Shown: in pieces, positions 45,016-53,599 of the stretch
Position numbering within the stretch: the first letter of the stretch is position 1
How the letters are laid out: each line of letters starts with the position of its first letter
Assembly: GCA_023663705.1 (NCBI GenBank)
Contig: JAMPGY010000005.1
Coordinates: 64,001 to 128,000, forward strand
Source: Clostridium sp.
Lineage (GTDB): Bacteria > Bacteroidota > Bacteroidia > Bacteroidales > Bacteroidaceae
Length of the DNA stretch: 64,000 nucleotides
Direction of reading: 5' to 3'
Program-made: the position numbers and the translations under genes
Notes under the pieces: generated by a model
Database searches by the model: none
The model's input: only the letters and a program-made list of their open reading frames with translations
What the model was told of the DNA's origin: nothing

Positions 45016-45926
45016 GCGAACATCATCATGTGCATGAAGCTGAAACCAGCAAGTATGAACAGGCCTTGAAGAAGTATGACATACATCCGGACGACGAAGC
45101 TGTGAAAGCGGAAGTGGCCCGCATCATCGCCGAGAAAGTGCCGCAGAACGACACACCGGAAGTAAAGAAATTCCTGTTGGGCAGTGTGGAACTGACAACG
45201 CTGAAAACGACAGACAGCGAAGAAAGCGTATTGAAGTTCACTGAAAAAGTGAACGAATTTGAAGACAAATACCCCGATCTGCCCCACGTGGCGACAATCT
45301 GCGTGTATCCCTGCTTTGCACAGATTGTCAGCCAGTCGCTGGAGGTGGAAGGCGTGGAGGTGGCTTGTGTGTCGGGCAGTTTCCCCTCTTCGCAGGCCGT
45401 GATAGAAGTGAAGGTGGCCGAAACCGCTCTTGCACTGAAAGACGGTGCCACAGAAATAGACATCGTGATGTCCGTGGGCAAATTCCTGAGCGGGGACTAC
45501 GAGACCGTATGCGACGAAATCAGTGAACTGAAAGCCGTATGCGGAGACAAAAAGATGAAGGTGATTCTGGAAACCGGATGCCTGAAAACGGCCGGAAACA
45601 TCAAGAAGGCCTCCCTGCTGGCCATGTATGCCGGCGCCGACTATATCAAGACGTCCACCGGAAAACTGGAACCGGCCGCCACGCCCGAAGCAGCCTATGT
45701 GATGTGTCAGGCCATCAAGGAATATTACGACGAGACAGGTATACAAATCGGATTCAAGCCGGCCGGAGGTATGAACACGATACACGACGCTTTGGTATAC
45801 TACACCATCGTGAAGGAGGTGCTGGGCACAAAGTGGCTCACCAACCAATGGCTGAGACTGGGCACAAGCCGCCTGGCCAACCTGTTGCTGAGCGATATTC
45901 TGGGCAGCGAGACAAAGCATTTCTAA
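45012..45926 (+). CDS. deoC: Deoxyribose-phosphate aldolase
   Basis: 304 residues, somewhat longer than E. coli DeoC through a 40-residue N-terminal extension (including a His-rich start HHHVHEAE). The Schiff-base lysine is in ADYIKTSTGK; the preceding ATEIDIVMSVGKFLSGDY and KVILETGCLK strands are typical of the class I TIM-barrel aldolase. It cleaves 2-deoxyribose 5-phosphate to glyceraldehyde 3-phosphate and acetaldehyde during nucleoside salvage. It is the last gene of the dtd operon (ATGA overlap with mazG) and is followed by a terminator. Confidence 0.95.
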   Translation: MSEHHHVHEAETSKYEQALKKYDIHPDDEAVKAEVARIIAEKVPQNDTPEVKKFLLGSVELTTLKTTDSEESVLKFTEKVNEFEDKYPDLPHVATICVYPCFAQIVSQSLEVEGVEVACVSGSFPSSQAVIEVKVAETALALKDGATEIDIVMSVGKFLSGDYETVCDEISELKAVCGDKKMKVILETGCLKTAGNIKKASLLAMYAGADYIKTSTGKLEPAATPEAAYVMCQAIKEYYDETGIQIGFKPAGGMNTIHDALVYYTIVKEVLGTKWLTNQWLRLGTSRLANLLLSDILGSETKHF

Positions 45927-45944
45927 GATTCCGCCCGCGAAAAA

Positions 45945-45989
45945 ACAAACGGCTTGCCGGGGGCGCATACCCTCCGGCAAGCTGTTTGT
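45945..45989. terminator. Hairpin between convergent deoC and polyprenyl synthase genes
   Basis: A 16-bp stem with one G-U pair (arms 45945-45960 and 45974-45989) and a 13-base loop. It starts 19 bases after the deoC stop and probably serves both strands. Confidence 0.75.
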
Positions 45990-46035
45990 GTCATCTCCGG
46001 ACAAGACTCTCTTGCAGAGCGTTCCCCGCCTCCCC

Positions 46036-47010
46036 CTACAACGTTCTGTCCACCACAAAATCCACATATCCGCGGAGGGCTTCGGCCACGCGGCTGTCGC
46101 TGCATTCCTCCAGCAGTGCGTGGCTGCGGAGCCTGTAATTCTCGATAGCCGCATAGGCGTACTCTATCCCACCCCTGCGCTTGGTGAAGTCTACCAGCAA
46201 GGCTATCTCCTCTTCCGTAGCACTGCCGTCTCTCACCTTCAGGGCCAACCGGCGCATATCGTCCGCGCCCGGCTGCGAGACTGCATACAGCACGGGCAAC
46301 GTCAGTTTGCCCTCCTTCATGTCATTGCCGGTGGGCTTCCCCACCTCATCCTTGTAGTAGTCGAAAATGTCGTCCCGCAATTGAAAGCAGATACCGATGT
46401 TCTCGCCCAATATACGGGCACGCTCCACCTGCCACCCCTTGGCTCCGCCCAGAAGGGCACCGGCCTCGGCACAGATGGCAAACAGAGAAGCTGTCTTCTT
46501 GCGTATCACCTCGAAATAAGCCCCCTCCGAGAGGTCGGAAGACGATACATTGGACAACTGATGCAGCTCACCGTCGGACAGTGCCTGCCCCAACCAAGCC
46601 ACACGCTCCACCATCTGCAGGCAACCGGTGAGCGCGGCATGGCGCAGAGAGGTGGAAAGCAAATAGTCGCCCACAAGAACGGCAGACTTGTTGTCCATCA
46701 AGGCATTGACCGACTGCTGTCCACGTCGCCGGTCACTTTCGTCCACCACATCATCGTGTACCAGACAGGCCGTATGGAGCATCTCCAGCGACACTGCGGC
46801 ATGAAGCACGGCATCCGTTTTCCACCGACCGGCCTCCCGGGCCGACAGGAGCAACAACGTGGGGCGCATGAGTTTGCCACCTCGCTTCAATACGTGCTCC
46901 AGCGCTACTCTGAGCAAAGGATTCGTGTGGTGCATTTCCATCTGATACATGGCGCTGAAAGCCTCCAGACTGCCTTTTACAGGTTGCTGTATCCGTAACA
47001 ATGAACTCAT
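46036..47010 (-). CDS. ispB: Trans-polyprenyl diphosphate synthase (octaprenyl-type)
   Basis: 324 residues. The first aspartate-rich motif is VHDDVVDESDRRRG (DDxxD with the following arginines), and the second is LRDDIFDYYKDE. The ALRHAALTG and GKLMRPTLLLL stretches are typical of all-trans long-chain prenyl synthases. It extends FPP with IPP to make the side chain of menaquinone, the quinone that feeds electrons to the fumarate reductase in this window. Chain length is set by residues upstream of the first motif and cannot be stated with certainty. Confidence 0.9.
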   Translation of the reverse strand: MSSLLRIQQPVKGSLEAFSAMYQMEMHHTNPLLRVALEHVLKRGGKLMRPTLLLLSAREAGRWKTDAVLHAAVSLEMLHTACLVHDDVVDESDRRRGQQSVNALMDNKSAVLVGDYLLSTSLRHAALTGCLQMVERVAWLGQALSDGELHQLSNVSSSDLSEGAYFEVIRKKTASLFAICAEAGALLGGAKGWQVERARILGENIGICFQLRDDIFDYYKDEVGKPTGNDMKEGKLTLPVLYAVSQPGADDMRRLALKVRDGSATEEEIALLVDFTKRRGGIEYAYAAIENYRLRSHALLEECSDSRVAEALRGYVDFVVDRTL

Positions 47011-47033
47011 ATCAAAAGTGTCGTTTGAGAGTG

Positions 47034-47041
47034 CAAAAGTA
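47034..47041 (-). promoter_or_regulatory. -7 promoter element for the polyprenyl synthase gene
   Basis: On the minus strand this reads TACTTTTG (TAnnTTTG), 23 bases upstream of the ATG at 47010. Confidence 0.5.
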
Positions 47042-47103
47042 CATAAAAAAACGAAAGTGGATAACTTTTTTTGAGTAAATTTACGGATAAAAACAACGGC
47101 TAT

Positions 47104-49872
47104 ATGGATAAACTGTTTCTTCTGGATGCTTATGCTTTAATATACAGGGCTTACTATGCCTTTATCAAGAGTCCGCGAATCAACTCGAAGGGTGTGAACA
47201 CCTCGGCAGTACTGGGCTTTGTGAACACACTGGAAGAGGTGCTCACCAAGGAGAGACCCACCCACATCGGTGTGGCCTTCGACCCCGCCGGCCCCACCTT
47301 CCGCCACGAGGCTTATCCCGCCTACAAGGCACAGCGTGAGGAAACTCCGGAGGGTATACGCACGGCTGTTCCGTATATCAAGGACATATTGCGGGCCTAT
47401 CGCATACCCATCCTGGAAGTAGCCGGCTTTGAGGCCGACGACGTGATAGGCACACTGGCCACACAGGCGGACAAACTGGGCATAGACACCTATATGATGA
47501 CACCGGACAAGGACTACGGCCAGCTGGTGAGCGGGCACGTGAAAATGTACCGACCCAAGTTTGGCGACAAGGAGTTCGACGTGCTCGGTCCGGAGGAGGT
47601 GAAAGCAAAATACTCCATTTCATCGCCATTGCAGGTGATAGACCTGCTGGGACTGATGGGCGACTCCGCGGACAACATACCCGGTTGCCCCGGTGTGGGC
47701 GAAAAAACAGCTGTCAAGCTCATCACAGAGTTCGGCAGCATAGAGCAATTGCTGGAACAGACCGACCGATTGAAGGGAGCGTTGAAAAACAAAGTAGAGG
47801 GCAACATGGAGCAGATTCGCTTTTCAAAATTCCTCGCCACCATCAAGACGGACGTGCCCATCACGCTGAACATGGAAGCACTCCACACAGAAGAAGCCAA
47901 CCGCGAGGAACTGCAACGGCTGTTTGAGGAACTGGAATTCCGAACCCTGCTCGACCGAAAATACAAAAAGGAGAAAACGGCCGCTTCTAAGCCCGATCCG
48001 CAAGGCTCTCTCTTTGCAGAATTCACGCCCGACGGACAGGAAGACGATAAATATTCAAATCTCGAAAGCTACAACAAGGAATACTCTACATATAAACTAA
48101 TTGATACAGAAGAACAACGGTCTTCACTTTGTGATTTATTACTTACAAGTAAATTCATCAGTCTGGACACGGAGACCACCGGGACCGACCCGATAACGGC
48201 CGAATTGGTGGGCTTAAGCTTCAGTATAAAGGAAAACGAGGCTTTCTACGTGCCCGTCCCGGCAAATCGTGACGAAGCATTAAAGATAGTTAATGAATTT
48301 AAAAACGTCTACGAATCGGAACACATCCTCAAAATCGGTCAGAATCTGAAGTACGATCTGCTGGTGTTGCAGAACTACAGAGTGGAGCTACGTGGCGAGA
48401 TGTTCGACACAATGATCGCCCACTACGTGCTTCAACCCGAACTTCACCACGGAATGGACTATCTGGCCGAAGCCTATCTCCACTACAAGACCATCCACAT
48501 TGACGAACTGATAGGCGCACGGGGAAAGAACCAGAAGAACATGCGTGATCTGCCGCCCGAATCTGTCTATGAGTATGCCTGCGAGGACGCCGACATCACC
48601 CTGCGGCTGCGAAACATACTCGAACCCAAACTGAGGGAGGAAGGCGCCTACAACCTGTTTCACGACATCGAGATGCCGCTCATGCCTGTGCTGGCCTACA
48701 TGGAGCGCAACGGCGTACGCATCGACACGGAAGCCCTGGCCGAAACCTCACGCCTCTACACCGCACAAATGCAACGCTTGGAAACGGAAATCCATCAGTT
48801 GGCCGGCGGAGAGTTCAATATCTCGTCGCCCAAACAGGTGGGTGAGGTGCTGTTCGACCGCCTGAAAATCATAGAGAAACCCAAAAAGACAAAGACGGGA
48901 CAGTATGTCACCTCGGAGGATGTTCTGGAGTCACTCCGGAGCAAACATACCATCGTGGAAAAGATATTGGAGCACCGCGGACTCAAGAAGCTGCTCAGCA
49001 CCTACATAGATGCCCTGCCCAAACTGGTGAACCCCGTCACAGGACACATCCACACATCGTTCAACCAGACCATCACTTCCACCGGCCGTCTGAGCAGCAG
49101 CAATCCCAACCTGCAGAACATCCCCGTGCGAAACGCCGAGGGAAAGGAAATCCGCAAAGCCTTCATCCCCGATCCGGGCTGCGAGTTCTTCTCGGCGGAC
49201 TACTCCCAGATAGAGCTGCGCATCATGGCTCATCTGAGCGAAGATCCACACATGACGGAGGCCTTTGCCAGCAGACAGGACATCCATGCCGCCACTGCCG
49301 CCAAAGTGTACAAGAAGGATATAGCCGAAGTGACGCGCGAGGAACGAAGCAAGGCCAAGACAGCCAACTTCGGCATCATCTACGGCATCACGGTGTTCGG
49401 ACTGGCCGAACGCATGAACGTGAGCAGAGCAGAGGCTAAAGAACTGATAGACGGCTATTTCAGCACCTATCCGATGGTACGCCAATACATGGACAAGAGC
49501 ATCGAGACCGCCCGCACCAAGGGCTACACCGAGACTGTGTTCCACCGCAAATGTTACCTGCGCGACATCAACAGTCACAATGCCGTGGTGCGCGGATATG
49601 CCGAGCGCAACGCCATCAACGCGCCCATCCAGGGCACTGCCGCCGACATCATCAAGATAGCCATGGTGCGCATCTACCGCCGCTTCCGCGAGGAAAGGTT
49701 ACGCTCGCAGATGATACTCCAGGTGCACGATGAACTGAACTTCAACGTCTATCCTGAAGAGAAAGACCGCGTGCAGTCCATCGTCATCGAGGAGATGGAG
49801 CAAGCCTGTGCCATGCGCGTCCCCCTGCAGGCCGACTGCGGATGGGGAAAGAATTGGCTGGAAGCGCATTAA
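47104..49872 (+). CDS. polA: DNA polymerase I
   Basis: 922 residues from the ATG at 47104; an in-frame TTG 11 codons earlier gives an unconserved extension. Three domains are complete: 5' nuclease (1 to about 290; LLDAYALIYRAYYAF, then GDSADNIPGCPGVGEKTA), 3'-5' exonuclease (about 330-520; Asp355 and Glu357 in SLDTETTG, so proofreading looks intact), and polymerase (motif A DYSQIELR with Asp699, motif C VHDEL with Asp876). It processes Okazaki fragments and fills repair gaps, for example after UvrABC. It is monocistronic, with a hairpin 10 bases after the stop. Confidence 0.97.
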   Translation: MDKLFLLDAYALIYRAYYAFIKSPRINSKGVNTSAVLGFVNTLEEVLTKERPTHIGVAFDPAGPTFRHEAYPAYKAQREETPEGIRTAVPYIKDILRAYRIPILEVAGFEADDVIGTLATQADKLGIDTYMMTPDKDYGQLVSGHVKMYRPKFGDKEFDVLGPEEVKAKYSISSPLQVIDLLGLMGDSADNIPGCPGVGEKTAVKLITEFGSIEQLLEQTDRLKGALKNKVEGNMEQIRFSKFLATIKTDVPITLNMEALHTEEANREELQRLFEELEFRTLLDRKYKKEKTAASKPDPQGSLFAEFTPDGQEDDKYSNLESYNKEYSTYKLIDTEEQRSSLCDLLLTSKFISLDTETTGTDPITAELVGLSFSIKENEAFYVPVPANRDEALKIVNEFKNVYESEHILKIGQNLKYDLLVLQNYRVELRGEMFDTMIAHYVLQPELHHGMDYLAEAYLHYKTIHIDELIGARGKNQKNMRDLPPESVYEYACEDADITLRLRNILEPKLREEGAYNLFHDIEMPLMPVLAYMERNGVRIDTEALAETSRLYTAQMQRLETEIHQLAGGEFNISSPKQVGEVLFDRLKIIEKPKKTKTGQYVTSEDVLESLRSKHTIVEKILEHRGLKKLLSTYIDALPKLVNPVTGHIHTSFNQTITSTGRLSSSNPNLQNIPVRNAEGKEIRKAFIPDPGCEFFSADYSQIELRIMAHLSEDPHMTEAFASRQDIHAATAAKVYKKDIAEVTREERSKAKTANFGIIYGITVFGLAERMNVSRAEAKELIDGYFSTYPMVRQYMDKSIETARTKGYTETVFHRKCYLRDINSHNAVVRGYAERNAINAPIQGTAADIIKIAMVRIYRRFREERLRSQMILQVHDELNFNVYPEEKDRVQSIVIEEMEQACAMRVPLQADCGWGKNWLEAH

Positions 49873-49881
49873 AGCAAATGT

Positions 49882-49903
49882 TTTGGCATGAAAACATGCC
49901 AAA
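49882..49903 (+). terminator. Hairpin after polA
   Basis: A 9-bp perfect stem TTTGGCATG / CATGCCAAA with an AAAA loop, 10 bases past the stop. There is no T-tract afterwards, so it may act as an mRNA 3' end or only partly as a terminator. Confidence 0.5.
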
Positions 49904-49937
49904 GGAGGAAATAGAACTTCGTTTATATCATATTTAC

Positions 49938-50025
49938 GACGTGGGATAACTGCGTTGCCTATCTTGAGGTAAGGGTATGCGAGAACCTGAGGTCAGAGGC
50001 AAGCTAAAGCAGAGAATCCCACGTC
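49938..50025. ncRNA. Candidate 88-base structured RNA downstream of polA
   Basis: Outer arms GACGTGGGAT (49938-49947) and ATCCCACGTC (50016-50025) are perfectly complementary. Inside them CTGC/GCAG and TTGCCT/AGGCAA continue the helix past internal loops, and AGGT/ACCT closes a terminal loop. Three nested helices on one axis are unlikely to be chance. No promoter was recognised on either strand, so the transcribed strand is unknown. It does not match SRP RNA, tmRNA or a tRNA by eye. Confidence 0.45.
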
Positions 50026-50200
50026 ATTCTATTTAAACAGATAAATCTCAGAAAGCACGATAAACATCCCTTTTCTGTTGTAGAAAAGAAAAAAACCTCC
50101 GAGAACAACAGTACCCCCTATCCGCTCATGAACCATTCCCCAATAAACCTTATTACAATTTCTCTATCGCATCCCCAAAGCACGAAATATGGGGTGCTTC

Positions 50201-50231
50201 TTTCGGCTTACAATATTTATTTCTAATTTTG
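50201..50231 (+). promoter_or_regulatory. Promoter of ychF
   Basis: TAATTTTG (50224-50231) matches the -7 consensus, with TTTC (50201-50204, one mismatch to TTTG) 19 bases upstream. It lies 40 bases before the ychF ATG. Confidence 0.55.
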
Positions 50232-50271
50232 TATCCTCTATCTAAATAAGAAAATCATAAAAAGATAAAAT

Positions 50272-51375
50272 ATGGCTTTAAAAGCAGGTATCGTGGGATT
50301 GCCCAACGTGGGAAAGTCCACACTTTTCAATTGTTTGTCGAGCGCCAAGGCGCAGGCTGCCAACTTCCCCTTCTGCACCATCGATGCACAGATGGGACAG
50401 ATTTCCGTACCCGACGAAAGACTCAACAAACTGGCCGAACTGGTACATCCGGGACGCATCGTGCCCGCCACTTGCGACATCGTGGACATCGCCGGATTGG
50501 TGAAGGGTGCCAGCAAGGGTGAAGGTCTGGGCAACCAGTTCCTGGGCAACATCCGCGAGACAGACGCCATCATCCACGTGTTGCGCTGCTTCGACAACGA
50601 CAACATCGTGCATGTGGACGGCTCGGTGGACCCCGTGCGCGATAAGGAAATCATCGATACGGAACTTCAACTGAAGGATCTGGAGACGATAGAAAACCGC
50701 ATGAAACGCGTGGAGAAAGTGGCCAAAGTGGGCGGCGACAAACAGGCCAAGATAGAATATGACGTGCTGATGCAATACAAAGAAGCGCTCGAACAAGGCA
50801 AATCGGCCCGTACCGTAAGCTTCGACACGGAGGATGAGATTGCAGCTGCCAAAAACCTATTCCTGCTCACGTCCAAGCCTGTGCTCTACGTGTGCAACGT
50901 GGACGACCAGTCGGCTGCCGCAGGAAATCCCTATGTGGAAGCCGTGCGTGAAGCCATCAAGGATGAACAGGCCGAAGTCCTCATCATCTCAGCCCAGACA
51001 GAGGCCGACATAGCCGAACTGGAAAGCTATGAGGAGAAACAAATGTTTCTGGAAGACATGGGACTGAAAGAGTCGGGCTGCGACCGTCTGATCAAAGCCA
51101 TTTACCACCTGCTCGACCTGCAGACATTCATCACGGCCGGCGAGATGGAAGTGAAGGCATGGACCTTCCGCAAGGGCTGGAAAGCCCCTCAATGTGCCGG
51201 TGTGATCCACACCGACTTTGAGAAAGGATTCATCCGCGCCGAGGTAATCAAGTATGACGACTACATCCAATACGGCTCGGAATCCGCTGTGCGTGAAGCC
51301 GGAAAAATGGGCGTGGAAGGTAAGGAATACGTGGTTCAGGACGGTGACATCATGCACTTCCGTTTCAACGTATAA
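50272..51375 (+). CDS. ychF: Redox-regulated ATPase / GTPase YchF (OLA1 family)
   Basis: 367 residues, standard length. The P-loop is GLPNVGKST (residues 8-16), followed by the switch region ANFPFCTIDAQMG and DIAGLVKGASKGEGLGNQFL. A coiled-coil insertion and a C-terminal TGS domain (FLTAGEMEVKAW-type start, then GDIMHFRFNV at the end) complete the family layout. YchF binds ribosomes, prefers ATP to GTP, and affects translation and stress tolerance. lgt follows after 6 bases, so the two share a transcript. Confidence 0.96.
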   Translation: MALKAGIVGLPNVGKSTLFNCLSSAKAQAANFPFCTIDAQMGQISVPDERLNKLAELVHPGRIVPATCDIVDIAGLVKGASKGEGLGNQFLGNIRETDAIIHVLRCFDNDNIVHVDGSVDPVRDKEIIDTELQLKDLETIENRMKRVEKVAKVGGDKQAKIEYDVLMQYKEALEQGKSARTVSFDTEDEIAAAKNLFLLTSKPVLYVCNVDDQSAAAGNPYVEAVREAIKDEQAEVLIISAQTEADIAELESYEEKQMFLEDMGLKESGCDRLIKAIYHLLDLQTFITAGEMEVKAWTFRKGWKAPQCAGVIHTDFEKGFIRAEVIKYDDYIQYGSESAVREAGKMGVEGKEYVVQDGDIMHFRFNV

Positions 51376-51381
51376 GCCGTC

Positions 51382-52218
51382 ATGAACACCTTGCTCTATA
51401 TCCTGTGGAATCCGCCTCTCGAGGCCTTCCACGTGGGGAGTTTCGGCATACGCTGGTACTCTCTCTGCTGGTGTCTGAGCCTGCTGGCCGGCTATCTGAT
51501 CGTGCAGAAGCTCTACAGACGGCAACACATCAAAGACGAACTATTCGACCCTCTGTTTCTCTATTGCTTCGTAGGTATATTGGCCGGTGCCCGACTGGGA
51601 CACTGTCTGTTCTACGAACCCGCCTACTACCTCTCCCACCCGCTGGAGATGGTGCTTCCCATGCGCCACACCGCCGCAGGATGGGTATATACGGGATATG
51701 AAGGACTGGCCAGTCACGGCGGCACGCTGGGACTGATGATTGCCCTGTGGCTTTATGTGAGGAAAACCGGCATCAACCTGATGCGTGTGTTGGACAATAT
51801 CGCCATCGCCACACCCATTTGTGCCTTCTTCATCCGCATGGGCAACCTGATGAATTCGGAGATTATCGGCCGCCCCACCGATGTGCCTTGGGCTTTTATC
51901 TTCTCCCGTGTGGACGATCTGCCGCGTCATCCCGGACAATTGTATGAAGGATTGGTCTATCTGATACTTTTCTTCATCGGTTTGGCCATCTATCGCCGGC
52001 ATAGCAGCAAAGTGGGCACGGGTTTCTATTTTGGTTTTTGTCTGACGGCTATCTTCACAGCCCGTTTCTTCATCGAATATACCAAAGAGGTGCAGGAAGC
52101 TTTCGAGTCCACCCTATGGTTGAATATGGGACAGCTACTCAGTCTGCCGTTCGTGGCATTGGGACTCTACTGTATGCTGGGAGAACGGTATTGCCGGAAA
52201 CTTGGCGAGAAAAAATAA
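51382..52218 (+). CDS. lgt: Prolipoprotein diacylglyceryl transferase
   Basis: 278 residues with about seven membrane helices. The Lgt signature is present as [19 protein letters not shown], together with HPGQLYEG and the conserved arginine in FFIEYTKE near the end. It transfers diacylglyceryl from phosphatidylglycerol to the lipobox cysteine of prelipoproteins at the inner membrane. Bacteroidota rely heavily on surface lipoproteins. It starts 6 bases after ychF. Confidence 0.95.
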   Translation: MNTLLYILWNPPLEAFHVGSFGIRWYSLCWCLSLLAGYLIVQKLYRRQHIKDELFDPLFLYCFVGILAGARLGHCLFYEPAYYLSHPLEMVLPMRHTAAGWVYTGYEGLASHGGTLGLMIALWLYVRKTGINLMRVLDNIAIATPICAFFIRMGNLMNSEIIGRPTDVPWAFIFSRVDDLPRHPGQLYEGLVYLILFFIGLAIYRRHSSKVGTGFYFGFCLTAIFTARFFIEYTKEVQEAFESTLWLNMGQLLSLPFVALGLYCMLGERYCRKLGEKK

Positions 52219-52335
52219 AAGAAGGAACCTGTACAAAGGCCATGTCATCAAGGGTCACACCCTCTCCATGTGATCCAAAGACAGGAATATGCGTGAAACG
52301 TTCCAGTCTTCTGTCTCAGGTAAATTAAAAATCCG

Positions 52336-52343
52336 TATATTTG
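52336..52343 (+). promoter_or_regulatory. -7 promoter-like element before the solo inverted repeat
   Basis: TATATTTG matches TAnnTTTG. Only a 31-codon open frame (from the ATG at 52365) follows, and it runs straight into the inverted repeat, so the original target gene may be lost. Confidence 0.35.
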
Positions 52344-52393
52344 CCTTAATACAGAATCCTACTGATGTTTCACACCCGTCCTATCTCCTACGG

Positions 52394-52464
52394 CTGTCTA
52401 ACAAGTGAACTGCACCCCAAAAGTTTTTTGTCTAACTTTTGGGGTGCAGTTCAGAGTTAGGCAG
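52394..52464. repeat. Solo inverted repeat, possible abutted insertion-sequence ends
   Basis: Two perfect 20-base arms, TGAACTGCACCCCAAAAGTT (52406-52425) and its complement (52434-52453), are separated by 8 bases. Flanking arms 52394-52402 and 52456-52464 pair at 8 of 9 positions plus a G-U. The TGAACTG... end resembles inverted repeats I recall from IS3-like elements of Bacteroidota, here without any transposase between them. It could also serve as the lgt terminator. Confidence 0.6.
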
Positions 52465-52521
52465 TCTCTTCATTTTTTCAAACCGCAGTATAACTGGCAC
52501 ATGACTTTAGAAAAAAATGAT

Positions 52522-52529
52522 TATTTTTG
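52522..52529 (+). promoter_or_regulatory. -7 promoter element for the GH43-like gene
   Basis: TATTTTTG matches TAnnTTTG 30 bases before the ATG at 52560. An in-frame TTG inside it is not used as a start. Confidence 0.55.
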
Positions 52530-52559
52530 CATCATAACTCTATTCAACACAAATATGTC

Positions 52560-53537
52560 ATGGCAAATAAAATATATTCCTTAATTCTGGCAATATTCCT
52601 ATCTACTACCCTCGCGGCCCAACGCACACAAGTGCCCTTAGACTCCATCGTGCTGAGCGACCCGTGCATACTCACCGACACGGCCACCCAAACGTATTAT
52701 ATGACCGGAACGGGCGGAAAACTGTGGAAAAGCACAGACCTGAAACGTTGGAACGGCCCGTATGACGTGGCACAGACCGACAGCACCTCGTGGATGGGCA
52801 AGCATCCCATGATATGGGCGGCCGAACTGCACAAATACCAAGGCAAGTATTACTATTTCGCCACGTTTACCAATCGCAACACCTTCATCGGCACATACCG
52901 GGGGAACCGTCTGGAGCGCAGGGCCTGCCATGTATTGGTGAGTCACCGGGCCGAAGGTCCCTACATCCCGATGGCCGATTCTGTCTACCTCCCGGCCGAT
53001 AAACTGACGCTTGACGGCACCCTCTGGATCGACACCGACGACAAGCCCTACATGGTGTATTGCCACGAGTGGCTGCAAAATTGGGACGGCACCATAGAGA
53101 AGATACAACTGAAGCCCGACCTGAGCGGAAGCATCGGCGAAGGCCATCTGCTGTTCCGCGCCAGCGAGTCGCCCTGGAGCCGTGAAGTGATAGACGGAGA
53201 GACACGCCCCAACCGTGTGACGGACGGCCCCTACCTGTTCCGCACAAAGACCGGACGGCTGGGCATGCTCTGGACCAGCTGGATCTACAACCGATACACA
53301 CAGGGAGTGGCCTACTCGGAAAGCGGCACATTGGACGGCCCTTGGATACAGGAAAGCGAACCCATCACCCCACCCGACTACGGGCACGGCATGCTGTTCC
53401 GCACTTTCGACGGCAAACTGCTTATGTCGGTGCACAGCCACAAAGACATAGGCGGACATTACCATCGTGTGCCCCATCTGTTTGAAGTAGACGATTCGGG
53501 AGACAGACTGGTGGTGGGAGCGGAATACAAGCCCTGA
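52560..53537 (+). CDS. Secreted GH43-like glycoside hydrolase
   Basis: 325 residues from the ATG at 52560, giving a signal peptide (about 1-20, ending LAAQ). The five-bladed propeller of clan F is indicated by the catalytic-base region SDPCILTD (Asp34) and the pKa-tuning aspartate in LDGTLWIDTDDKPYMVY (Asp152). Where most GH43 enzymes have the acid glutamate in a (T/S)EGP motif, this protein has VTDGPYL (Asp222), a variant seen in some Bacteroidota members. Likely an exo-acting arabinosidase/xylosidase/galactosidase-type enzyme; substrate unknown. The GH16 gene follows after 62 bases and is probably co-expressed. Confidence 0.85.
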   Translation: MANKIYSLILAIFLSTTLAAQRTQVPLDSIVLSDPCILTDTATQTYYMTGTGGKLWKSTDLKRWNGPYDVAQTDSTSWMGKHPMIWAAELHKYQGKYYYFATFTNRNTFIGTYRGNRLERRACHVLVSHRAEGPYIPMADSVYLPADKLTLDGTLWIDTDDKPYMVYCHEWLQNWDGTIEKIQLKPDLSGSIGEGHLLFRASESPWSREVIDGETRPNRVTDGPYLFRTKTGRLGMLWTSWIYNRYTQGVAYSESGTLDGPWIQESEPITPPDYGHGMLFRTFDGKLLMSVHSHKDIGGHYHRVPHLFEVDDSGDRLVVGAEYKP

Positions 53538-53599
53538 CACCGGCCGGCGGATAAGAACTGGAAACAGCAACATATACATACACCCAAAACGACTATCGC

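Larger units (their letters stand above)
49873..50271. other. 399-base gap between polA and ychF
   Basis: Holds the polA hairpin (49882-49903), a structured-RNA candidate (49938-50025) and the ychF promoter. The remaining AT-rich sequence has no gene. At 50173-50199 a CCCC and an AAGCAC block could pair with the following GGGGTGCTT in a pseudoknot-like order, but this may be chance. Confidence 0.5.

Noticed and set aside
49938-50025. SRP (4.5S) RNA identity for the structured element after polA
   Set aside because: The conserved GGAA tetraloop and GGUCAGGUC...GGAAGCAGC arrangement is not present.
50173-50199. Pseudoknot-like blocks before ychF
   Set aside because: They lie upstream of the ychF promoter, are short, and may be chance; no transcript context.
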